A DNA stretch of 5,352 nucleotides from positions 1 to 5,352 of the forward strand of contig CAZJAQ010000074.1 of NCBI GenBank assembly GCA_964544285.1. The letters run 5' to 3'. Each line of letters opens with the position of its first letter. Positions within the stretch are counted from its first letter, which is position 1. The position numbers and the translations under genes were made by a program. The notes beneath the pieces are model-generated. The model did no database searches and was not told the origin of the DNA. It saw only the letters and a program-made list of their open reading frames with translations. The DNA is from CAYGVX01 sp964544285 (GTDB taxonomy: Archaea; Thermoproteota; Bathyarchaeia; Bathyarchaeales; SOJC01). This document shows, in pieces, positions 1 to 5,352 of this stretch.

Positions 1-8
1 GATAGGTC

Positions 9-2000
9 TTGGTTCGAATAGGCGTCTTTGTATGCCATTGCGGACTAAACATAGCCGGAGTAGTCGACGTCAAAAGCGTCGCAGAATACGCCGCAACGCT
101 TCCCAAGGTGAAGGTGGCGAGAGACAACAAGTACCTCTGCTCCGACACGGGACAGAAGATAATCAAAGACGATATCAAAAAACACAAGCTAAACAGGGTC
201 GTCGTGGCTTCTTGCTCGCCTAGGATGCATGAGGAAACGTTCCGCAGAGCAGTAAGCGAGGCGGGACTAAACCCCTACCTGCTCGAGATGATTAACATAC
301 GCGAACAAGACTCATGGTGCCACACAGAAGAACCCACAAGAGCCACCGAAAAAGCCAAAGAACTGGTTGAGATGGCAGTCGCCCGAGCAGCACACCTGGA
401 ACCCCTCGAAACGGGCAAGATTCAAGCCAAAAAAAGCGTTCTCGTGGTAGGCGGAGGAATCGCTGGAATTCAAGCCGCATTAGACATCGCAGACGCGGGG
501 CTCAAAGTGTACTTGGTCGAGAAGGCACCGAGCATCGGCGGACGCATGGCGCAGCTGGACAAAACCTTCCCAACCCTCGACTGCAGTGCCTGCATCCTGA
601 CGCCGAAGATGGTTGACGTGGCAAAACATCCCAACATAGAGCTATTAGCTTATGCCGAGGTTACGGATTTGAAGGGTTTCGTCGGCAACTACGAAGCCAC
701 AGTCGTTAAGAAACCCCGATACGTAGACGAAGACAAGTGCGTGGGCTGCGAACTCTGCACCCGGGCTTGCCCTGTTAAAGTTCCAGACAAATTCAACGAG
801 AACCTAAGCCAGACGAAGGCTATATCCGTCTACTCGCCCCAAGCAGTGCCAAAAGTCGCCACAGTTGACCCCGACAACTGCCTGAGGCTGAAGTATAAGA
901 AGGACGTGTGCGGCAAATGCCTCCAAGCCTGCGAAGCCAAAGCCATCGACTTCGAACAAAAGCCAGAAACAATCCATCTGGAAGTGGGCGCCATAGTCAT
1001 GGCTGTGGGCTCCGACGTCTTCGACGCATCCCAAACGCCTGAACTGGGCTACGGACACTGCAAGAACGTCATTACCAACATAGAATTCGAGAGACTCTGC
1101 AACGCCGCAGGACCAACAGAAGGCAAAATACTAAACCCCTCAAATGGCAAGCCGCCTGAAAGCATAGCGTTCATTCAATGCGTGGGAAGCCGAGACAAGA
1201 GGTTCTGCGAGTACTGCTGCCGCGTCGGCTGCATGATAACGCTGAAGCAAGCTATCCTCGTCAAAGAGAAAATGGGCGACGACGTGGACGTTTACGTCTG
1301 CTACAACGACATGCGAGCCTTCGGCAAAGCTTACGAGGAATTCTACAACCGTGCCCGCCGCATGGGCGTAAAGTTTGTTAAGGGGCTCCCCTCAGAAGTG
1401 AAGGCATCACTCGATGGTCCACTGCGTTTTGACGTTTACGAATCCAACACGAACAAACTCCTCGAAGTTCACGCTGACCTAGTCGTCCTCGCCTCTGGGC
1501 TGGTGCCCTCACCAGACTTTGCCCAGCTGCAGAACATTCTCCGCATTCCACGAAGCCCAGACGGCTTCTTCTTAGAGGCTCACCCCAAGCTACGACCCTT
1601 GGAAACCCCGACCCGAGGAATATTTTTGGCTGGCGCATGTCAAAGCCCGAAAGACATTCCAGACACGGTGGCGCAGGCAAGCGGCGCAGCCATGAGGGCA
1701 GCTGCGTTACTAGCCACGGGAGAAGTTGAGATCGAGCCGCTGATTGCCGTGGTTGACGAAGATTTGTGTAGCGGCTGTAAGATTTGTAAGTCAGTTTGCC
1801 CCTATCAAGCAGTCGAGATAGAAGCCAAAACCGTCGATGGCAAAGAGAAAAACGTGGCTAAAGTGTTGGAGGCGGTCTGTCAAGGCTGCGGCGCCTGCTC
1901 CGTCGCTTGTCCCACCCGCGCTATAGACATGCAACATTATAGGCAAGAACAGATTCTGGCTCAGGTCAAGGCAGCCGCCCAAGGAGGTAAAAGAAAGTGA
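9..2000 (+). CDS. hdrA: CoB-CoM heterodisulfide reductase-type subunit A (HdrA), FAD/multi-[4Fe-4S] electron-bifurcating subunit
   Basis: HdrA is the cytoplasmic flavoprotein hub of HdrABC: its FAD splits electron pairs between ferredoxin and the HdrC/HdrB disulfide-reducing arm. Seen in the 663-residue product: an N-terminal domain opening with the HdrA hallmark CHCG (9-12), plus C44, C69 and C104; a Rossmann FAD motif GGGIAG (148-153); CSAC (192-195); an inserted ferredoxin domain with C244/C247/C250/C254 and C291/C301/C304/C308; a CVGSRD block (391-396) leading to cysteines 400, 403, 404 and 408, with K413 after them; a C-terminal FAD segment (about 537-565); and a C-terminal two-cluster ferredoxin with C587/C590/C593/C597 and C624/C627/C630/C634. 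Length and domain order match full-length methanogen HdrA. The TTG start is the only candidate, because an in-frame TAG lies at 3-5 and no later start precedes the conserved N-terminus. The gene overlaps hdrC by 4 nt. Two cluster motifs look altered (see findings). The physiological disulfide need not be CoM-S-S-CoB. Confidence 0.96.
   Translation: MVRIGVFVCHCGLNIAGVVDVKSVAEYAATLPKVKVARDNKYLCSDTGQKIIKDDIKKHKLNRVVVASCSPRMHEETFRRAVSEAGLNPYLLEMINIREQDSWCHTEEPTRATEKAKELVEMAVARAAHLEPLETGKIQAKKSVLVVGGGIAGIQAALDIADAGLKVYLVEKAPSIGGRMAQLDKTFPTLDCSACILTPKMVDVAKHPNIELLAYAEVTDLKGFVGNYEATVVKKPRYVDEDKCVGCELCTRACPVKVPDKFNENLSQTKAISVYSPQAVPKVATVDPDNCLRLKYKKDVCGKCLQACEAKAIDFEQKPETIHLEVGAIVMAVGSDVFDASQTPELGYGHCKNVITNIEFERLCNAAGPTEGKILNPSNGKPPESIAFIQCVGSRDKRFCEYCCRVGCMITLKQAILVKEKMGDDVDVYVCYNDMRAFGKAYEEFYNRARRMGVKFVKGLPSEVKASLDGPLRFDVYESNTNKLLEVHADLVVLASGLVPSPDFAQLQNILRIPRSPDGFFLEAHPKLRPLETPTRGIFLAGACQSPKDIPDTVAQASGAAMRAAALLATGEVEIEPLIAVVDEDLCSGCKICKSVCPYQAVEIEAKTVDGKEKNVAKVLEAVCQGCGACSVACPTRAIDMQHYRQEQILAQVKAAAQGGKRK
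1983..1988 (+). promoter_or_regulatory. Shine-Dalgarno for hdrC (GGAGGT)
   Basis: GGAGGT lies within the last hdrA codons, with an 8-nt spacer before the GTG at 1997. It fixes that GTG as the hdrC start rather than the downstream in-frame ATGs. A ribosome finishing hdrA at the TGA at 1998-2000 could reinitiate here, so translation of the two genes is probably coupled. Confidence 0.85.
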
Positions 2001-2503
2001 GTTTAACCGATTTAATGACTATGGCAAAGCCCAACAGAGAAATGCAGAAGAAAATCCTAAGCCAACTCTGGAGCACCCATCCGAACGAGTGCTTCCAATG
2101 CATGCGTTGCACCAGCGGTTGTACGTCGCTGAAGCTTTTGGAGCTCAAGCCCCACGAGATTACTCTCCTAGTTAACTCTGGCTTTGTGGAAGAACTCGCT
2201 TCGTCAGACATCATCTGGACATGTGCTTCATGCCTGAAATGCCGCGAAAGATGCCCCCAGAAAGCCTCGCCCTACAACACCATCATCGCCCTAAGGAACT
2301 TGGCAGTCGAAAGAGAAGCCAAAGTGCCCGAGGCGTACATGAAAGCCGTGGCACAAATCTTAGAGACAGGCTTGATGCAGCAAGAACAAACGGTCACGTC
2401 TAGGGACATGCAGCTCTTCAACAGAGAGCAGCTTGGGCTGCCAAGGATGCATTATGCAGATGACAAGTTTAGGGCAGTGTTCATGAAAGTCCTCGGAGGA
2501 TGA
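1997..2503 (+). CDS. hdrC: Heterodisulfide reductase-type subunit C (HdrC), two-cluster [4Fe-4S] relay protein
   Basis: HdrC passes electrons from HdrA to the catalytic HdrB within the soluble HdrABC complex. The 168-residue product has two classical ferredoxin-type motifs: C32-x2-C35-x2-C38-x3-C42 and C76-x2-C79-x2-C82-x3-C86, the second followed by Pro. Their spacing, and the helical stretch between them starting near LLELKPHEI (47-55), are typical of HdrC. No membrane segment is seen, so this is the cytoplasmic type and not the membrane HdrDE system. The first motif departs slightly from the usual form, with Met where Gly is common (CMRC) and Thr instead of Pro after C42. The GTG start overlaps the hdrA stop as GTGA and has a strong Shine-Dalgarno 8 nt upstream. 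The stop codon at 2501-2503 lies just before the hdrB start, indicating one operon of order A-C-B. Confidence is high for the family; the partner disulfide is unknown. Confidence 0.95.
   Translation: MSLTDLMTMAKPNREMQKKILSQLWSTHPNECFQCMRCTSGCTSLKLLELKPHEITLLVNSGFVEELASSDIIWTCASCLKCRERCPQKASPYNTIIALRNLAVEREAKVPEAYMKAVAQILETGLMQQEQTVTSRDMQLFNREQLGLPRMHYADDKFRAVFMKVLGG
2495..2500 (+). promoter_or_regulatory. Shine-Dalgarno for hdrB (GGAGGA) that decides the start
   Basis: GGAGGA abuts the ATG at 2500 (its last A is the A of that ATG), so it cannot position a ribosome on that codon. It lies 8 nt before the in-frame GTG at 2509, the same spacing as at hdrC, and so supports the GTG as the hdrB start. 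Confidence 0.7.
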
Positions 2504-2508
2504 AGCGG

Positions 2509-3384
2509 GTGAAGGTCGCAGTCTACTGGGGATGCAAGATTCCGACACAACAGTACGCTTACGAAATGTCAGTTAGACAAGTTCTGCCACAGTTTGGCAT
2601 AGAGCTTGTGGATTTGAAGGGGACGTCATGCTGTGGCGGTCCAGTTAGAAGCGTGAACACTCTTGCTTCCATGTATCTTTCCGCAAGAAACTTGGCTCTC
2701 GCGGGTCAAACGGGATTGAAGGATTTGCTGGTGCCCTGCAGCGAGTGCCACTTCATGCTCAGCGAGACAAAACATCGAATGGACAACGACGAAGAGACAC
2801 ATGGCAAGCTGGAAATGTTACTCAGAGAAGAAGGACTCAAATATCCTTCTGATGTCAAGGTTTGGCACGTCATCGACCTGCTCCACGACGTAGTCAAGGT
2901 GGACGCCATTAAAGCTAAAGTGAAAGCGTCCCTCAAAGGCTTGAAGCTGGCGGTGCATCATGGCTGCCAAATAATCAGACCCAGCGAAATCGGACGAGCT
3001 GACTGCCCAGAGAACCCTCAGAAACTGGACGCTTTAGTAAAAGCGCTCGGGGCTGAGGTTTTAGATTATTCGGAGAAGTTGGACTGCTGTGGTGCTGCTC
3101 TGCTATACTCACACGAGGATGCGGCGCTGAGCCTTGCTGGTTCTAAGCTGAAGGCTGTCCAAGGCTATGGTGTGGACGGGTTCGTCGACACGTGTCCCTA
3201 TTGTCACATAATGTACGACTCTAAGCAGAAGGACGCAGCGGCAACGGTGGGCGGTAAGCTTTCTGTCCCAGTTGTCTACTATACCCAACTCTTAGGACTC
3301 GCCCTTGGAATCGAGCAGGAAAAACTCGGGATTCAACTAAACCCGAGCTTTATTCCAGAAAAATTCGGTAGAAAAACAAGCTAG
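2509..3384 (+). CDS. hdrB: Heterodisulfide reductase-type subunit B (HdrB), catalytic CCG-domain subunit
   Basis: HdrB is the disulfide-reducing subunit: each of its two CCG domains holds a non-cubane [4Fe-4S] site in the methanogen enzyme. Numbering from the GTG start (291 aa), both motifs are complete: C9, C41-C42, C77-x2-C80 and C153, C193-C194, C229-x2-C232. The gaps are 31 and 34 residues in the first motif and 39 and 34 in the second, close to the family pattern CX31-39CCX35-36CXXC. The HHGC (150-153) and CPYCH (229-233) surroundings are also typical. Both clusters should therefore form, and the protein is expected to be active on a disulfide, whether CoM-S-S-CoB or another thiol pair. 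The alternative start, ATG at 2500, would overlap hdrC by 4 nt and add only three residues. The GTG is preferred because of the 8-nt spacing from GGAGGA and because the N-terminus then places GC at residues 8-9, as I recall for methanogen HdrB. This is the last gene of the hdr unit. Confidence 0.93.
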   Translation: MKVAVYWGCKIPTQQYAYEMSVRQVLPQFGIELVDLKGTSCCGGPVRSVNTLASMYLSARNLALAGQTGLKDLLVPCSECHFMLSETKHRMDNDEETHGKLEMLLREEGLKYPSDVKVWHVIDLLHDVVKVDAIKAKVKASLKGLKLAVHHGCQIIRPSEIGRADCPENPQKLDALVKALGAEVLDYSEKLDCCGAALLYSHEDAALSLAGSKLKAVQGYGVDGFVDTCPYCHIMYDSKQKDAAATVGGKLSVPVVYYTQLLGLALGIEQEKLGIQLNPSFIPEKFGRKTS

Positions 3385-3392
3385 TTCAAGCC

Positions 3393-3399
3393 TTTTTTT
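3393..3399 (+). terminator. Candidate T-run terminator of the hdr operon
   Basis: Seven consecutive T residues start 9 nt after the hdrB stop, and there is no strong hairpin before them. Short U-tracts like this are the usual intrinsic termination signal in archaea. The run sits between hdrB and a TATA-like box for the next gene, which fits separate transcription units. Confidence 0.5.
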
Positions 3400-3423
3400 C
3401 GGCAGCAACCGTTCTGGTAACCC

Positions 3424-3430
3424 TTATATG
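3424..3430 (+). promoter_or_regulatory. Candidate archaeal TATA box for the acyl-CoA dehydrogenase gene
   Basis: The sequence CTTATATGC contains a TATA-like core about 42 nt before the ATG at 3472. With the usual distance of about 25 nt, transcription would start near 3450-3456 and leave a short leader. The match is good but not perfect, and no clear purine-rich BRE stands out upstream. Confidence 0.5.
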
Positions 3431-3457
3431 CTTTAGCACAGAGACTATTCTCTCTTC

Positions 3458-3463
3458 GAGGGA
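3458..3463 (+). promoter_or_regulatory. Probable Shine-Dalgarno of the acyl-CoA dehydrogenase gene
   Basis: GAGGGA lies 8 nt before the ATG at 3472. It is weaker than the two GGAGG motifs in the hdr unit but is correctly spaced, and it supports this ATG as the start. Confidence 0.5.
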
Positions 3464-3471
3464 ACACGAAA

Positions 3472-4689
3472 ATGGTCGATTTCAGCTTCACAGAAGAGCA
3501 AGAACTCTTCCGCAACGCACTGCGAGAATGGTGCGCAAAACATATTCCTCTAGAAAAAATCCGAGAAATGGACACTAAGGGCGAGATACCGCAGCAGCTA
3601 GTTAGGAGCATGTCTGAGCTTGGCTTGTTGATTATGACTGCACCCGAAGAACATGGCGGAACTGGCGCCGACTGGGTTACAGCTTGCATCGCCGCAGAAG
3701 AACTGGGCTATGCGGACGTCAGCATCGCAATCCCCGTCTTCTGGCTCGTAGAATCTTCTTGGGGGTACGTCGTGGACAAGTACTGCAGCGAAGAAGTGAG
3801 GGAGCTAGTCATACGCAAAGCCATCAGAGGAGACGCTTTCATAGGCATAGCCTCCACCGAAGCGAGCGGCGGCTCAGACGTTGCCGGCTTCAAATCCACA
3901 GCTAAGAAGGAAGGAGACAAGTGGGTTCTGAACGGCGAGAAAACCTACATCAGTGGCACCGAGGAAGCCAAAAAATGGGGTGGAGGATACTTCGTCAACG
4001 CAAGAACCTCGCCTGCGCCGCCAGATGCTGCTCACCGTGGCTTGACAGGGTTCTATTTGCCGATGAATGCGCCGGGAGTGGAGATTAACAAGCGTTTCGA
4101 GGACATGGGAAGAATGGCGATTTCCACAGGCGGCTTCGTGATGAAGAACGTGAAGCTGCCGGAGAGCTATCTTCTGGGCGAAGTGGACAAGGGGTTCTAC
4201 ATGACTATGGAGGGATTCGACGCCGCCCGCATCCTGATCGGCGCAGTATGCCTCGGCGCTGCGAAACGTGCTTTGGAATTGGGTATGGAATACATCAAGG
4301 AACGTCGAGCCTTCGGAAGACCCATCGGCAAGTTCGAGGGCATACACTTCGAGCTCGCAGACGACTGGGCAGAACTCGAAGCCCTTCGGTCGCTTGTTTA
4401 TCGCACTGCTTGGATGATGGACAAGCGGTACAAGGAAAAACGGTTCACGCCGCTTGAGGTTTCACAGATGATTGCGGCATGCAAACTAAAGACGCCACAC
4501 TTTGCCTTCGATGCTTTTAAGCATGTCATGCTGTGGTTCGGCGCCTACGGCTACACGAAAGAGTGCCCCGTAGAGATGGGGTTGAGGGGCATAATGTCCT
4601 ACTGCGTCGGCGCAGAGGGAGCAACAAACATTCAACGGGTAGTCATCGCTCGAGAACTGCTGGGAAAAGAATACATAGCATACAAGTAG
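3472..4689 (+). CDS. Acyl-CoA dehydrogenase family flavoprotein
   Basis: This is a cytoplasmic FAD enzyme expected to oxidise an acyl-CoA to the trans-2-enoyl-CoA and pass electrons to ETF or a similar carrier. The 405-residue length is normal for the family. Visible parts: an N-terminal helical domain opening with FSFTEEQELFR (4-14) and an APEEHGGTGAD segment (57-67); the flavin/substrate signature STEASGGSD (128-136), followed by WVLNGEKTYISG (151-162); the helix containing ERRAFGRPIGKFEG (277-290); GAYGYTKECPVE (357-368); and EGATNIQR (382-389). E382 aligns with the catalytic base of medium-chain acyl-CoA dehydrogenase (E376 in the EGT...IQR context), so it should be catalytically competent. 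Chain length or branching of the substrate cannot be read from the sequence. The gene has its own promoter-like and ribosome-binding signals, and T-runs lie on both sides, so it is probably monocistronic despite following hdrACB. No etfAB, thiolase or hydratase gene is in the window. Confidence 0.93.
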   Translation: MVDFSFTEEQELFRNALREWCAKHIPLEKIREMDTKGEIPQQLVRSMSELGLLIMTAPEEHGGTGADWVTACIAAEELGYADVSIAIPVFWLVESSWGYVVDKYCSEEVRELVIRKAIRGDAFIGIASTEASGGSDVAGFKSTAKKEGDKWVLNGEKTYISGTEEAKKWGGGYFVNARTSPAPPDAAHRGLTGFYLPMNAPGVEINKRFEDMGRMAISTGGFVMKNVKLPESYLLGEVDKGFYMTMEGFDAARILIGAVCLGAAKRALELGMEYIKERRAFGRPIGKFEGIHFELADDWAELEALRSLVYRTAWMMDKRYKEKRFTPLEVSQMIAACKLKTPHFAFDAFKHVMLWFGAYGYTKECPVEMGLRGIMSYCVGAEGATNIQRVVIARELLGKEYIAYK

Positions 4690-4705
4690 CGCCCTTCTTT
4701 CCCTC

Positions 4706-4711
4706 TTTTTT
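4706..4711 (+). terminator. Candidate T-run terminator after the acyl-CoA dehydrogenase gene
   Basis: A pyrimidine-rich stretch follows the stop codon and ends in six T residues about 17 nt downstream. It resembles the signal after hdrB and has no strong stem-loop. Confidence 0.45.
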
Positions 4712-4737
4712 CGAAATAACTATGATACATCTAGAGC

Positions 4738-4830
4738 CTACAGCTGACGCCTAATAAATTCAACCATATCCCCCAATTCTTCGTCATTAATTGGTTGTAA
4801 CCCACTTAGAAATGGAGCTGTCTCACACAT
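4738..4830 (-). CDS. Possible 30-aa small protein or gene remnant, function unknown
   Basis: Read on the minus strand, an ATG at 4830 opens a 30-residue frame, MCETAPFLSGLQPINDEELG followed by DMVEFIRRQL, ending in TAG at 4738-4740. Its second half looks like an acidic-to-basic amphipathic helix of the kind often found at protein C-termini. The frame is open upstream to 4896, so a TTG start at 4893 would give 51 residues. GAGGTG lies only 2 nt before the ATG, which is shorter than ideal, and a TATA-like CTTAAATC lies 36-37 nt upstream. It converges on the acyl-CoA dehydrogenase gene. It may be a real small gene, the decayed end of a larger one, or chance; I do not recognise a family. Confidence 0.25.
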   Translation of the reverse strand: MCETAPFLSGLQPINDEELGDMVEFIRRQL

Positions 4831-4865
4831 CTCACCTCTCTTTCTCAGCAAAAAATTGATAACTT

Positions 4866-4873
4866 GATTTAAG
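4866..4873 (-). promoter_or_regulatory. Weak TATA-like box for the minus-strand small ORF
   Basis: The minus strand reads CTTAAATC here. A start about 25 nt downstream would leave a leader of roughly 12 nt before the ATG at 4830. The surrounding DNA is AT-rich, so chance matches are likely; this is only supporting evidence for the small ORF. Confidence 0.2.
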
Positions 4874-4930
4874 AGAGTCAAATTCAAAAGCAACTTTCAA
4901 TAGATATGATTATGTCAAGAGTGATTGCAA

Positions 4931-5352
4931 ATGACCGCGTCTATGATTCAGAAAGCAATGGCCTTCAAAGAGAACAGAGCAACCAAGACTGAAATGGATA
5001 ATGCCTTTGCACTGCTAAAACGTTTTAGAGAGAAATATCCTTTTGTTGAGAATCCTGAGTCCATAGAGACTCTAGATCCAGAAGATATTTTTAGAGAGCA
5101 AACATCGCAAGTCGGGGACTTTTTTCATTGGTTAGAGTATCACCTTCGCCCAATCGGGCATCTTACTTTGTATGGTTCATATGTTTACCGTCAGATTAGA
5201 AGTCAGTTTGAGGATTTCAAAGCATTGCTTTACGTTGTGACTGACCAGAAAAAATCTATCGCTGAAAAAGTAGATGCCCAATGGGATGAGATAAAGCATT
5301 TGGGCGGAGATAGACACATAGCTAAGAAGATCATTTTTTGCTTCAATTTTGA
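4931..5352 (+). CDS. Hypothetical protein, 5' part only (runs off the right edge)
   Basis: An uninterrupted frame of 140 codons runs from the ATG at 4931 to the window end with no stop, so the gene is truncated by the window. An in-frame TGA at 4922-4924 limits the start to TTG 4925, ATG 4931 or ATG 4943. GTGAT at 4921-4925, complementary to the usual 16S rRNA 3' end, lies 5 nt before ATG 4931 and favours it weakly. The visible part appears mostly helical and charged, with no signal peptide, no membrane segment and no cysteine motif. Aromatic-rich stretches are FFHWLEYHLRPIGH (about 67-80) and LTLYGSYVYRQIRSQF (about 81-96), and GGDRHIAKKIIFCFNF (125-140) falls at the edge, perhaps at the start of another domain. 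I do not recognise the family. The coding sequence is visibly more AT-rich than hdrACB (about 37% GC in 5041-5100 against about 58% in 1201-1260), which could reflect transfer or a different expression class. Confidence 0.72.
   Translation, partial: MTASMIQKAMAFKENRATKTEMDNAFALLKRFREKYPFVENPESIETLDPEDIFREQTSQVGDFFHWLEYHLRPIGHLTLYGSYVYRQIRSQFEDFKALLYVVTDQKKSIAEKVDAQWDEIKHLGGDRHIAKKIIFCFNF

Noticed and set aside
1..21. Possible 3' end of an upstream gene (frame 1 closes with TAG at 19-21; the hdrA frame has TAG at 3-5).
   Set aside because: Only a few codons are visible and no frame can be preferred; the TAG at 3-5 is useful only for fixing the hdrA start.
1227..1229. Possible selenocysteine codon in hdrA at the position used by some methanogens.
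   Set aside because: The codon is GGC (Gly), and no in-frame TGA occurs before the proper stop, so no recoding is indicated.
3874..4347. 157-codon antisense frame within the acyl-CoA dehydrogenase gene.
   Set aside because: It is fully inside a well-supported gene and has a His/Ser/Val-rich composition without recognisable motifs; a shadow frame.
4533..4754. Open frame on the plus strand overlapping the end of the acyl-CoA dehydrogenase gene.
   Set aside because: The Arg-rich translation is typical of an out-of-frame reading of a real gene, and it lies mostly within the dehydrogenase.
4773..4802. Small inverted repeats (CCAATT...AATTGG with a 10-nt loop; GGTTGTAACC).
   Set aside because: A 6-bp AT-rich stem and a 4-bp stem are expected by chance here; there is no T-tract or promoter placement to suggest a function.
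4690..4930. Search for a tRNA, other structured RNA, repeat array or insertion sequence in the intergenic stretch.
   Set aside because: No cloverleaf pattern, direct-repeat series, terminal inverted repeats or transposase fragment is visible.

Overview
The window carries a complete, tightly packed hdrA-hdrC-hdrB cluster, then a separately transcribed acyl-CoA dehydrogenase gene, then an AT-rich tail with an unrecognised gene that runs off the right edge. The organism is most likely an archaeon. Intergenic regions show TATA-like boxes and T-run terminators rather than bacterial -35/-10 signals, Shine-Dalgarno motifs are strong, and the cytoplasmic HdrABC is of the full methanogen-like type. 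The joint presence of Hdr and an acyl-CoA dehydrogenase suggests a non-methanogenic or lipid/organic-acid-using lineage such as Bathyarchaeia, Archaeoglobi or a relative. That placement is inference; no phylogenetic marker is present.

Layout: 9-2000 HdrA (663 aa, TTG start directly after an in-frame stop); 1997-2503 HdrC (GTG start, 4-nt GTGA overlap with hdrA); 2509-3384 HdrB (GTG start preferred over the overlapping ATG at 2500); 3385-3471 intergenic, with a T7 run ending the hdr unit and a TATA-like box for the next gene; 3472-4689 acyl-CoA dehydrogenase; 4690-4930 AT-rich intergenic region with a T-run and one weak minus-strand mini-ORF; 4931-5352 the 5' part of an unknown gene.

How the genes could work together: HdrA is the flavin-containing electron-bifurcating hub, HdrC is the two-cluster ferredoxin-like relay, and HdrB carries two non-cubane Fe-S sites that reduce a disulfide. 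Together they would couple ferredoxin to a low-molecular-weight or protein disulfide, with an electron donor (hydrogenase via MvhD, formate dehydrogenase, or other) not encoded here. The acyl-CoA dehydrogenase would put beta-oxidation electrons into the same redox network, probably through ETF, but it has its own promoter, so the link is by neighbourhood only.

No clearly new system is visible. The most interesting points are two apparent cysteine relocations in HdrA cluster-binding motifs, each by three residues (residues 101/104 and 404/407), the start-site choice in hdrB, and the drop in GC content with an unrecognised gene at the right edge.
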